From an uncultured Bacteroidales bacterium (lineage in GTDB: Bacteria; Bacteroidota; Bacteroidia; Bacteroidales; UBA932), in the NCBI GenBank assembly GCA_944326385.1, contig CALVDT010000099.1, positions 1-33,916 of the forward strand: 33,916 nucleotides of DNA. Reading direction: 5' to 3'. The translations under genes were made by a program, and so were the position numbers. The notes below the pieces were generated by a model, which ran no database searches, was not told the DNA's origin, and saw only the letters and a program-made list of their open reading frames with translations. Numbering within the stretch: the stretch's first letter is position 1; every line of letters begins with the position of its first letter. Below are positions 1 to 5,038 of the stretch, one piece after another.

Positions 1-126
1 GTCGGATGCAGGGAGTGCCATATCAGACCAGACTGGTTATTGATATACAGAAAGACAGACAACAACGAATTACAGATACTTGAACTCGTAAGGACAGGTA
101 CACACTCGGACTTATTCAAGAAATAG
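1..126 (+). CDS. YafQ/RelE-family toxin, C-terminal fragment (cut by window edge)
   Basis: The open frame from base 1 to the TAG at 124-126 encodes the last 41 residues of a protein that begins outside the window. It contains the run ECHIRPDWLLIYR and ends in RTGTHSDLFKK. These match the C-terminal core of YafQ-type RelE-superfamily toxins, where the His/Asp strand and the RTGTHSDLF end belong to the mRNA-interferase active site. YafQ toxins cut mRNA on the ribosome and are normally encoded just after a DinJ-like antitoxin, which would lie to the left. A hairpin terminator follows 12 bases after the stop. The family call rests on motif recall only; activity cannot be judged from a fragment. 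Confidence 0.75.
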   Translation, partial: VGCRECHIRPDWLLIYRKTDNNELQILELVRTGTHSDLFKK

Positions 127-138
127 ATTACAGACACG

Positions 139-168
139 CCCTCTTGCAGCAATGTGAGAGGGTTTCTT
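139..168 (+). terminator. Hairpin terminator after the YafQ-like gene
   Basis: A 6-bp stem (CCCTCT at 139-144, AGAGGG at 157-162) encloses the loop TGCAGCAATGTG and is followed by a T-rich tail. The loop is nearly the same as that of the hairpin at 3203-3229, which also follows a stop codon. Confidence 0.6.
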
Positions 169-570
169 GTATATAGAGGCATCCAAAAAAGTCAAAATTG
201 ATTTGGAGACACTTGCCTTTAACTATACCTATTCTCATTCTATTCAAGTAAACGGATAGAGTTGGAATTGTACCTTATATATACCTGTTTCTCAATGGAA
301 TATACAGTACAGGTAAAGGACACGAACAGAGTATCTATCCAAAACACCCCTGCCTTGTTATCTGGGGAAATCAAAAACCAATTTAACGCAAGACCAGTGT
401 AGGGTACATCCAAAAGGAACTACATTATATAGAATCCAATTAAGACATATTCACATCAGAAACAGACAGTCTGCAAACCGTTCGATAAACGACAGATAAC
501 AATGCCGTTGAAATACACTTATGTTTAACCAGCCGTTCTCACAAGGGACGGCATTTTTCGTTTATATGAT
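169..570. other. 402-bp AT-rich spacer without a convincing gene
   Basis: No protein of plausible length fits here on either strand. What can be seen: an inverted repeat TACCTG/CAGGTA around 280-316; a 9-codon reading frame at 502-528 (MPLKYTYV and stop); and a hairpin with a T-run at 532-558, ending 12 bases before the next gene. No clear Bacteroidota promoter was recognised. Confidence 0.5.
532..558 (+). terminator. Terminator-like hairpin directly upstream of the gene at 571
   Basis: GCCGTTC (532-538) pairs with GGGACGGC (545-552) by seven pairs including one G-U pair, followed by ATTTTT. It could end an upstream transcript. Because an earlier GCCGTT at 504-509 can pair with the same 3' arm, it could also act as an attenuator for the gene that follows. 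Nothing here distinguishes the two. Confidence 0.5.
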
Positions 571-861
571 ATGACAGTACAACAGATTGTGAAAGACTTG
601 ATTCTCTACAACCAGAATCTTGTCATAGAAGAACTGATGAAACATGATGACAGTATCTGGGACAGTCTCCAGAATTTCGATGAAAACACTGAAGTCCTCG
701 AATGGTGGCTTGTCACTCCCTACATGGCAGAACTACTCAAAGAAAACGGTGAGGTAATCTTCTCGGACTATGACTGCTACTGGTGGGGACGGACAACAAG
801 CGGACAGGCTCTCTACATGGATTGGGTGATACAGGAAATAGCCAGACAGACGGAGAGATAA
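571..861 (+). CDS. Small acidic hypothetical protein (96 aa)
   Basis: The 96-residue frame starts at the ATG at 571. The protein is acidic and rich in Trp and Tyr (EWWLVTPYMAELL, DYDCYWWGRTTSGQAL), with no signal peptide, membrane segment or motif I recognise. The composition is that of a soluble globular protein, and similar small proteins are common on Bacteroidales mobile elements. It sits between a terminator-like hairpin and two further small genes on the same strand. I assign no function. Support for coding comes from the uninterrupted frame, sensible composition and tight position ahead of the next genes. Confidence 0.6.
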   Translation: MTVQQIVKDLILYNQNLVIEELMKHDDSIWDSLQNFDENTEVLEWWLVTPYMAELLKENGEVIFSDYDCYWWGRTTSGQALYMDWVIQEIARQTER

Positions 862-871
862 CAGCAATGTC

Positions 872-998
872 TCAAAGGAACAATGGAACAATGTATTCAA
901 TGGACTTCCATTTCAATTCAAGATTAACTGAATTTGATTTGGAGGTCTCTTTAACTATCAAAAGCATAACCAATTAAAAGTCAAAGGAACAATGGAAG
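872..998 (+). repeat. Direct repeat of a translation-start segment (17 bp, two copies)
   Basis: TCAAAGGAACAATGGAA occurs at 872-888 and again at 982-998. The second copy carries the start codon (992) of the next gene with AAGGA just ahead of it. The first copy carries an ATG at 882 that opens only a 14-codon frame. This looks like a duplicated initiation region, the first copy possibly marking a decayed gene. Confidence 0.55.
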
Positions 999-1303
999 AA
1001 ACAACAGGTTACAACGGATTTACACCGTCAGATTATGCGGAAGAACTTTACAGGGATGCAAAGGTAAATGCCCAACGGAAACAAAGGTTACAAAGAAGAC
1101 TTGACAATCTTACAAGGGAACAGCAGCAGAACTTGAAGCACCAGATGAAACAAAGGATATTCAAGGCTGGAATTGAGGATTACGAAGCAAGGGCAGAATA
1201 CTGTCATTATCTGGCAGATAGTGCATACGAAAGGGAGTTCAAGATATGGTCGGACATTATGCTGGACTTCATGGCTGAACTGGACAAAGACAAGACAGAA
1301 TAG
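992..1303 (+). CDS. Small helical hypothetical protein (103 aa)
   Basis: The start at 992 has AAAGGA seven bases ahead of it, a better ribosome site than most in this window. Residues about 20-60 are Arg/Gln/Glu/Lys-rich without helix breakers and are probably a coiled coil or long helix. The second half contains GIEDYEARAEYCHY and an acidic tail. No signal peptide or membrane segment is visible. The layout (basic helical N-terminal half, a GI-x(6)-EY stretch, then a Tyr-containing acidic helix) resembles the next protein at 1366-1644, suggesting diverged paralogues. Function unknown; it lies in the accessory segment left of the tRNA-Asn junction. Confidence 0.65.
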   Translation: MEETTGYNGFTPSDYAEELYRDAKVNAQRKQRLQRRLDNLTREQQQNLKHQMKQRIFKAGIEDYEARAEYCHYLADSAYEREFKIWSDIMLDFMAELDKDKTE

Positions 1304-1365
1304 CCAACTCAAAGTATGGGTTTACGGGGAAATCAAAATGGACAATCCTATTAAATGAAAACATT

Positions 1366-1644
1366 ATGGGTATGGAAATGGACTGGGACAACTTCGTCCC
1401 GACACAGGAAATCAGAAATTACGAACGGAAGTGCAGGGAGAGCGTAAGGCAGAGGGAACAGTTGAAGCAGGTCTTGGCAGCACTGGAGAAACGCAAGAGG
1501 GACATCTTCTGGGATGTGGAATATGCGATGCTCTCTACTGGGATAAAGTATTTCAATACCTGTTCTGAATACTGGCTGATTAAAGTTGAATCAGAGTACA
1601 TAAAAGCGGAGAAAGAGTATATGGCGAAACAGACTGATATTTAG
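1366..1644 (+). CDS. Small helical hypothetical protein (92 aa), possible paralogue of the preceding one
   Basis: Starts are possible at 1366, 1372 or 1378 (three ATGs in frame); the first is used here. A heavily charged stretch (residues about 18-47: YERKCRESVRQREQLKQ onward) predicts a long helix or coiled coil, followed by GIKYFNTCSEYW and a Glu/Lys-rich end. The spacing from the basic helix to the GI...EY segment is within two residues of that in the 992-1303 product. The gap between the two genes is 62 bases, so they may be co-transcribed. No catalytic motif, signal peptide or membrane segment is visible, and I give no function. Confidence 0.6.
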   Translation: MGMEMDWDNFVPTQEIRNYERKCRESVRQREQLKQVLAALEKRKRDIFWDVEYAMLSTGIKYFNTCSEYWLIKVESEYIKAEKEYMAKQTDI

Positions 1645-1996
1645 ATGCAATATCCCTCAAAATGAGTGCTGTTTGTGAAATATTTTCATACCTTTGTATC
1701 GTCTTTCGGAGAATCCGTAAGGCAGACATACTGAAAGTGTTTTCGCACTGTCCTTAACTGAAAATGTGGCAATTTTCAAAAAGACGAGGACAACGAACAG
1801 CACTCATTCTTGTTTAGAACTATGTTGTAAGGGGATTCTGTACCCTGCAATACCTCATATCTATTCGAGTGTGGGGTATTGCATCGTTTATTCGTCTTGG
1901 GTTAGCCACAACCTTCAGTTAGATAAGCGGAACAACCTCACACTTTCTTTTTGTACAAATCCGTCATTCGAGGTTGGTGGCACAACATTGCCGAAA
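1645..1996 (+). other. Structured non-coding stretch upstream of the gene at 1997
   Basis: These 352 bases are dense in stem-loops. CGTCTTT at 1700-1706 can pair with AAAGACG near 1782. TGAAAAT/ATTTTCA flank GTGGCA around 1761-1780. GCAATACC (1847-1854) pairs with GGTATTGC (1875-1882). GCCACAACCT (1905-1914) pairs with AGGTTGGTGGC (1971-1981) with one bulge. A frame runs through much of it in phase with the next gene (ATG at 1766), but the peptide is low-complexity Ser/Cys/Tyr-rich and looks untranslated. TACCTTTG at 1689-1696 fits a -7 promoter element, giving a leader of about 300 nt. It could be a structured 5' leader, a small RNA, or a recombination site. Confidence 0.5.
1689..1696 (+). 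promoter_or_regulatory. Putative Bacteroidota -7 element (TACCTTTG)
   Basis: TACCTTTG fits TAnnTTTG exactly. A TTTG at 1672-1675 is closer than the usual spacing of about 19-21 bases, so the -33 side is weak. If used, it would start a long structured transcript leading into the gene at 1997. Confidence 0.35.
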
Positions 1997-2353
1997 ATGG
2001 AAGTCATAAAAAGCAAATTAGATGAATTGCTTGACATTATTAGACCTGTGGTTACCAAAGGTGTAAAGTGTCAAAGCAATAAAGGGGATGTGGAAATAAA
2101 TAAGACAGGTACAATTTCCGAAATCTCTCACGAGCCAAGTAATATGGACGAATCTTATGCTGACGAATGGACAAAAGTCATTTACAAGGGTAAAGAATTT
2201 GAATTAAAATGGCATATCCCAGCAACAGAAGAAGATGAGGCGACAGATGTCATTAAAACAGCAGATATAGAGTTCTCTGTGTCAATTCAAGAATCAAACG
2301 GAACTAAAACTGCAAAGTTGATAGAGCCAATAACAATTACGCTTATATATTAA
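1997..2353 (+). CDS. Hypothetical protein of the accessory region (118 aa)
   Basis: The ATG at 1997 was chosen because upstream in-frame sequence is full of stem-loops and translates to an implausible peptide, whereas from MEVIKSKLDELLDIIRP onward the composition is normal. The first 20 residues look like an amphipathic helix. The rest is rich in beta-prone and acidic residues (EWTKVIYKGKEFELKWHI, DIEFSVSIQ) and ends in a strand-like ITITLIY. No signal peptide or membrane segment is visible. It may be co-transcribed with the LRR lipoprotein 22 bases downstream. Its size and placement would suit a small adaptor or an orphan immunity protein, but that is a guess. An alternative start at 1766 (195 aa) is possible but unlikely. 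Confidence 0.5.
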   Translation: MEVIKSKLDELLDIIRPVVTKGVKCQSNKGDVEINKTGTISEISHEPSNMDESYADEWTKVIYKGKEFELKWHIPATEEDEATDVIKTADIEFSVSIQESNGTKTAKLIEPITITLIY

Positions 2354-2375
2354 CAACCAATTAAATATCAATACA

Positions 2376-3188
2376 ATGAAAAAGATTTTATTACTTGTAT
2401 TGCCACTTATGGTGATGTGTTTCGCTTCTTCGTGCAACAAGGAAGAATGGACAGATAATAGCTCAATTATCCAATTCAAAGACCCATATTTTCAGCAAGC
2501 ATTACTGAATGGGGAAACAACTTGTTCCATTATTGATTCATATGGAAATTATGTGTTATATGACATTGATAGAGATAATGACGGCCAGATTTCTGAAAAA
2601 GAAGCATCCATGGTTGCAAGAATAGATGTTCATGATAATGGCCTTATACAAGACATGAGCGAGATTTCATATTTCACAATGTTGGAGGACTTGGCATGTT
2701 ATGGAAATCAACTAACTTCTCTCAATGTAAGCAATAATACTCGACTAAAATCATTGAATTGTAGCAATAATCTATTGACGGAATTAACCATAGGTGAAAA
2801 TCTAAACTTGGAAAGATTAACATGTGAAGGTAATAAAATCACAAGCATAGATTTAAGATACTGTCTGAAATTAAACTATTTATGGATAGTTGACAATCAG
2901 TTGACCTCTCTTAATTTAAGCAACAACACAAACTTGACGGACATAATATGCAGTAACAATATGTTGACAACAATAGATATTAGCAATTGTATAAACCTAT
3001 CTCAATTTCAGTGTCAGAATAACTATATTTCTGTTCTTGATTTAAGGAATAACAAGTCATTAAAATATCTTGTTTGTTCAAATAATCCTCTTACAAAGAT
3101 AATCATACCGCAACACAATTTCATTGATTATGACTATATGAAAAGGATTGAACAAGAATACGGAGATGTAATAGAATACGCAGAATAA
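2376..3188 (+). CDS. Leucine-rich-repeat lipoprotein with EF-hand loop (270 aa)
   Basis: The protein begins with a lipoprotein signal (MKKILLLVLPLMVMCFASSC; acylated Cys at 20), so it is exported and membrane-anchored, possibly at the cell surface. A canonical calcium-binding EF-hand loop lies at residues 65-76 (DRDNDGQISEKE, acidic residues at positions 1, 3, 5 and 12). From about residue 105 to 250 come seven or so leucine-rich repeats of about 21 residues, of the type LTSLNLSNNTNLTDIICSNN, with recurrent Cys/Asn ladders. Such Bacteroidota LRR lipoproteins are usually binding proteins whose ligands are unknown; no catalytic domain is present. Low G+C compared with the core genes suggests transfer. 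A hairpin terminator follows at 3203. Confidence 0.8.
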   Translation: MKKILLLVLPLMVMCFASSCNKEEWTDNSSIIQFKDPYFQQALLNGETTCSIIDSYGNYVLYDIDRDNDGQISEKEASMVARIDVHDNGLIQDMSEISYFTMLEDLACYGNQLTSLNVSNNTRLKSLNCSNNLLTELTIGENLNLERLTCEGNKITSIDLRYCLKLNYLWIVDNQLTSLNLSNNTNLTDIICSNNMLTTIDISNCINLSQFQCQNNYISVLDLRNNKSLKYLVCSNNPLTKIIIPQHNFIDYDYMKRIEQEYGDVIEYAE

Positions 3189-3202
3189 ATAAAGTCAAAC
3201 CC

Positions 3203-3234
3203 GTCCCTCTGCTGCAATGGTGGAGGGACATTTA
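3203..3234 (+). terminator. Hairpin terminator after the LRR lipoprotein gene
   Basis: A perfect 7-bp stem GTCCCTC (3203-3209)/GAGGGAC (3223-3229) with loop TGCTGCAATGGTG, followed by a short ATTT. The loop matches that at 145-156 almost base for base, so the two terminators are probably related copies. Confidence 0.55.
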
Positions 3235-3235
3235 G

Positions 3236-3430
3236 ATGATACAATATATGACAAATTTGCTTAAAAGACTCGTTGCAAATTGGTTATACCTAATCATATC
3301 TATTGCAAGTATTTTACTGCTAGCATTCAGTTGCAGTTTATGGATTACGATTGCGGGTGCTATTCTTGGAATAGTAGGTGTTATTATTGGTATCAAGCAT
3401 TCGGGACTTGAATGGGGAGAATTTGACTGA
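3236..3430 (+). CDS. Small two-helix membrane protein (64 aa)
   Basis: The 64-residue frame encodes two closely spaced hydrophobic segments (about residues 14-32 and 34-52: NWLYLIISIASILLLAF and WITIAGAILGIVGVIIGI) and a short polar tail ending in GEFD. It would be a small inner-membrane protein. It starts just after the terminator hairpin at 3203-3229 with no recognisable promoter, so expression is uncertain. Alternative starts at 3236 and 3248 are both ATG. I recognise no family. A short CCC/GGGG hairpin with a T-rich tail at about 3464-3482 could end its transcript. Confidence 0.5.
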   Translation: MIQYMTNLLKRLVANWLYLIISIASILLLAFSCSLWITIAGAILGIVGVIIGIKHSGLEWGEFD

Positions 3431-3730
3431 AAGATGCCTAAAATCCGATTCAAATTTCCCTCCAAACAAGGGGATTTTCTATTTCATTATATATCATTCT
3501 GTTATCGACGCTGTAATTTCGTGAAGGGTATATAAACAGAAAAATCGGGAAAATATGGCGTAGGTGGGAGAATAAGAAATTAAGACTAATACAACTGATT
3601 GATTTACAATTATATTACTTTAAGTTTAACCCAGTATCTGCTGGCGTGAATATGTTAGCAATCCTGTTAGCGAAGTCATAAGCCAGACACGACAAGGCTT
3701 CATAACTCGCTGATTTTCACCGTGCGAAGC
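3431..3730. other. 300-bp gene-free spacer at the presumed element end
   Basis: No coding frame is supported. Visible structure: a weak hairpin at about 3464-3482; two GTTAGC copies at about 3654 and 3668; inverted AGCC/GGCT within 3680-3705; a GTGC-GAA-GCAC hairpin at 3722-3732. Short repeats of this kind are expected next to an integrase attachment site (arm-type sites), but none matches a defined site that I know. Confidence 0.4.
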
Positions 3731-3800
3731 ACCGCTCAGTTGGTTAGAGCATCTGACTGTTAATCAGAGGGTCCCAGGTTCAAGTCCTGGTTCAGGAGCC
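3731..3800 (+). tRNA. tRNA-Asn(GTT), acceptor stem 5' strand missing; probable attachment-site copy
   Basis: From 3734 on, the tRNA is well formed: D-stem GCTC/GAGC, anticodon stem TCTGA/TCAGA with loop CTGTTAA (anticodon GTT, Asn), T-stem CCAGG/CCTGG with loop TTCAAGT, then TTCAGGA as the 3' acceptor strand, discriminator G and CC. The 5' strand should read TCCTGAA two bases before the D-stem, but the sequence there is CGAAGCA, which does not pair. The gene therefore lacks a working acceptor stem. The usual explanation is integration of an element into tRNA-Asn, leaving this 3' part at the right junction and the restored gene at the left one. A strong terminator follows at 3811. Confidence 0.75.
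3734..3800 (+). mobile_element. Putative att site: right boundary of an integrated element
   Basis: The conserved block of tRNA-Asn begins abruptly at 3734. To its left are AT-rich accessory genes including a toxin fragment; to its right is conserved core chromosome. A 9-bp inverted repeat (TGATTTTCA near 3712 and TGAAAATCA near 3803) flanks the block. Element boundary and left end are inferred; no integrase gene lies in the window. Confidence 0.5.
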
Positions 3801-3810
3801 GCTGAAAATC

Positions 3811-3841
3811 AAGGAGTTGCGAAAATTTCGCAACTCCTTTT
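3811..3841 (+). terminator. Strong intrinsic terminator after tRNA-Asn
   Basis: AAGGAGTTGCGAAA (3811-3824) and TTTCGCAACTCCTT form a perfect stem of more than 12 bp with a very short loop, followed by TT. It is the natural 3' end of the tRNA-Asn transcript. Confidence 0.8.
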
Positions 3842-3920
3842 CCATTTTACGGCATCAGCAAAGCCCGCCAACCGGACCTCAACCCAACCCGTAGTGGTGG
3901 TCGCAGCAACGTTGATATAA

Positions 3921-3965
3921 TTCAAAAGCGGGGCAGCCTGATGAGGACCGCCCCGCTTTTGAACT
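3921..3965. terminator. Bidirectional terminator between tRNA-Asn and the DUF4783 gene
   Basis: TTCAAAAGCGGGGC (from 3921) and GCCCCGCTTTTGAA (to about 3963) form a long perfect stem with A-run and T-run on the two sides, so it can act on both strands. On the minus strand it lies downstream of the DUF4783 gene. Confidence 0.75.
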
Positions 3966-4027
3966 ATAACCCTATTATTAACAACTAAACTAACCTGCCT
4001 TATGTTATTACAAAACCTGTGCCACAA

Positions 4028-4432
4028 CTACTCCACCCGTTCGATTTTCAATTGCTGGATATAAAACGAACCGCTCTGGAAATTCACGAAAATCGTGACC
4101 AGGAATCTTTCTCCGCCGGCATTGAGGACTCCGAGAGCATATTTCGAATTCGACTCTACTGCGGTATGCGTAATATCGAATGCACTGGGACTGTAAGCAC
4201 TGAAGAACGACTTCATTATCTGCCGTGCCTGGCTCTTGCTGGAATCATTGACCTTGGATATGATGACTATTTCCAGATTATCAGCAAACCAGGCTGAAAG
4301 CTTGTCCGCATCACCTGTCCTGATATACTTCGCAATAGGTATGAACACATCATAATTCTGCGCAGCGGAATTTGTGCAGAATCCTAAGAAAAAAGCCGGA
4401 GCAAGTGCAATTATCTTGACCAGATTATTCAT
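4028..4432 (-). CDS. DUF4783-family exported protein (134 aa)
   Basis: The protein has a signal peptide (about residues 1-24, ending NSAA before QNYDV) and a mature part of about 110 residues. The pattern resembles the Bacteroidota family DUF4783, which has an NTF2-like fold: an N-terminal helix pair with the acidic GDADKLSAWFADNLEI segment, the KSQARQIMKSFFSAY helix and C-terminal strands (FLVTIFVNF, FYIQQLKIE). Its role is not known. It is likely periplasmic. It is divergent from rlmH, and a bidirectional terminator follows on its 3' side. The family call comes from pattern recall without a search. Confidence 0.75.
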   Translation of the reverse strand: MNNLVKIIALAPAFFLGFCTNSAAQNYDVFIPIAKYIRTGDADKLSAWFADNLEIVIISKVNDSSKSQARQIMKSFFSAYSPSAFDITHTAVESNSKYALGVLNAGGERFLVTIFVNFQSGSFYIQQLKIERVE

Positions 4433-4481
4433 GGCGGGAAAATATAGGCGTGGTTTTATTGCAAATTCCGAGCCACATCAG

Positions 4482-4525
4482 TATATTTGTCGTTGATGCG
4501 CCACATATAGCTGACGCTATATTTG
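4482..4525 (+). promoter_or_regulatory. Putative tandem promoter elements upstream of rlmH
   Basis: TATATTTG occurs twice, at 4482-4489 and 4518-4525; both fit TAnnTTTG. The nearer copy is 27 bases before the rlmH start and has a TTG at 4493-4495 with a 22-base spacer. It probably also drives the histidine kinase gene. Confidence 0.5.
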
Positions 4526-4552
4526 TACGGCATCGTCAATCTTCGGACACTT

Positions 4553-5026
4553 ATGAAAGTCAAGCTTCTGATGGTCGGAAAGACCGATACCGGATGGATC
4601 GGGTCAGGAATAGGCATATATTCCTCTCGCCTTGCGCATTACGTGAATTTCTCGATGGTGGAGATTCCCGATATCAAAAATGCTGCATCCTTGAGCCGGG
4701 AAGCCCTGAAATCGAAGGAGGGGGAAGCCATACTGAAGAACATAGCTCCGGGAGACCATGTGATACTGCTCGACGAAAAAGGAAAGGAATACACTTCCGC
4801 CGGATGGGCAGCCAGGCTCGAAGACAGGATAACCCATTTTTCCGGAGACATGGTATTCGTGATAGGAGGAGCATACGGATTTTCAGAAGCCGTGTATGCC
4901 AGGGCAAACGAAAAGATGGCTCTGTCGCTCATGACTTTCTCCCATCAGATGGTAAGGGCGATCTTTCTGGAACAGCTGTACAGGGCATTCACAATCATCA
5001 AAGGCGAACCGTACCACCACGAATAA
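4553..5026 (+). CDS. rlmH: 23S rRNA (pseudouridine1915-N3)-methyltransferase RlmH
   Basis: RlmH methylates pseudouridine 1915 in helix 69 of 23S rRNA, using SAM, on assembled 70S ribosomes. The 157-residue product is standard length for this SPOUT-fold family. It shows the N-terminal MKVKLLMVGKT strand, the LLDEKGKEYTSAGWA segment, the SAM-binding knot FVIGGAYGFSE, and the LSLMTFSHQMVRAIFLEQLYRAFTIIKGEPYHH end that is the family signature. The ATG at 4553 was chosen over an upstream in-frame start because it gives the family N-terminus and lies downstream of the promoter. The kinase gene begins 12 bases after the stop, so the two are probably one operon. Confidence 0.95.
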   Translation: MKVKLLMVGKTDTGWIGSGIGIYSSRLAHYVNFSMVEIPDIKNAASLSREALKSKEGEAILKNIAPGDHVILLDEKGKEYTSAGWAARLEDRITHFSGDMVFVIGGAYGFSEAVYARANEKMALSLMTFSHQMVRAIFLEQLYRAFTIIKGEPYHHE

Positions 5027-5038
5027 CCGGAGTTGGAA

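Noticed and set aside
867-977. Short frame between the genes at 571 and 992
   Set aside because: Only 36 residues, no recognisable feature, and it runs through the duplicated start region; more likely non-coding or a decayed gene.
1901-1987. Integron attC site
   Set aside because: The ends show inverted symmetry with bulges, but the core triplets do not match the RYYYAAC/GTTRRRY consensus and no integron integrase is visible; kept only as a structured element.
1766-1996. N-terminal 77-codon extension of the gene at 1997
   Set aside because: The segment is full of strong inverted repeats and translates to an unusual Ser/Cys/Tyr-rich peptide; normal protein composition begins only at the ATG at 1997.
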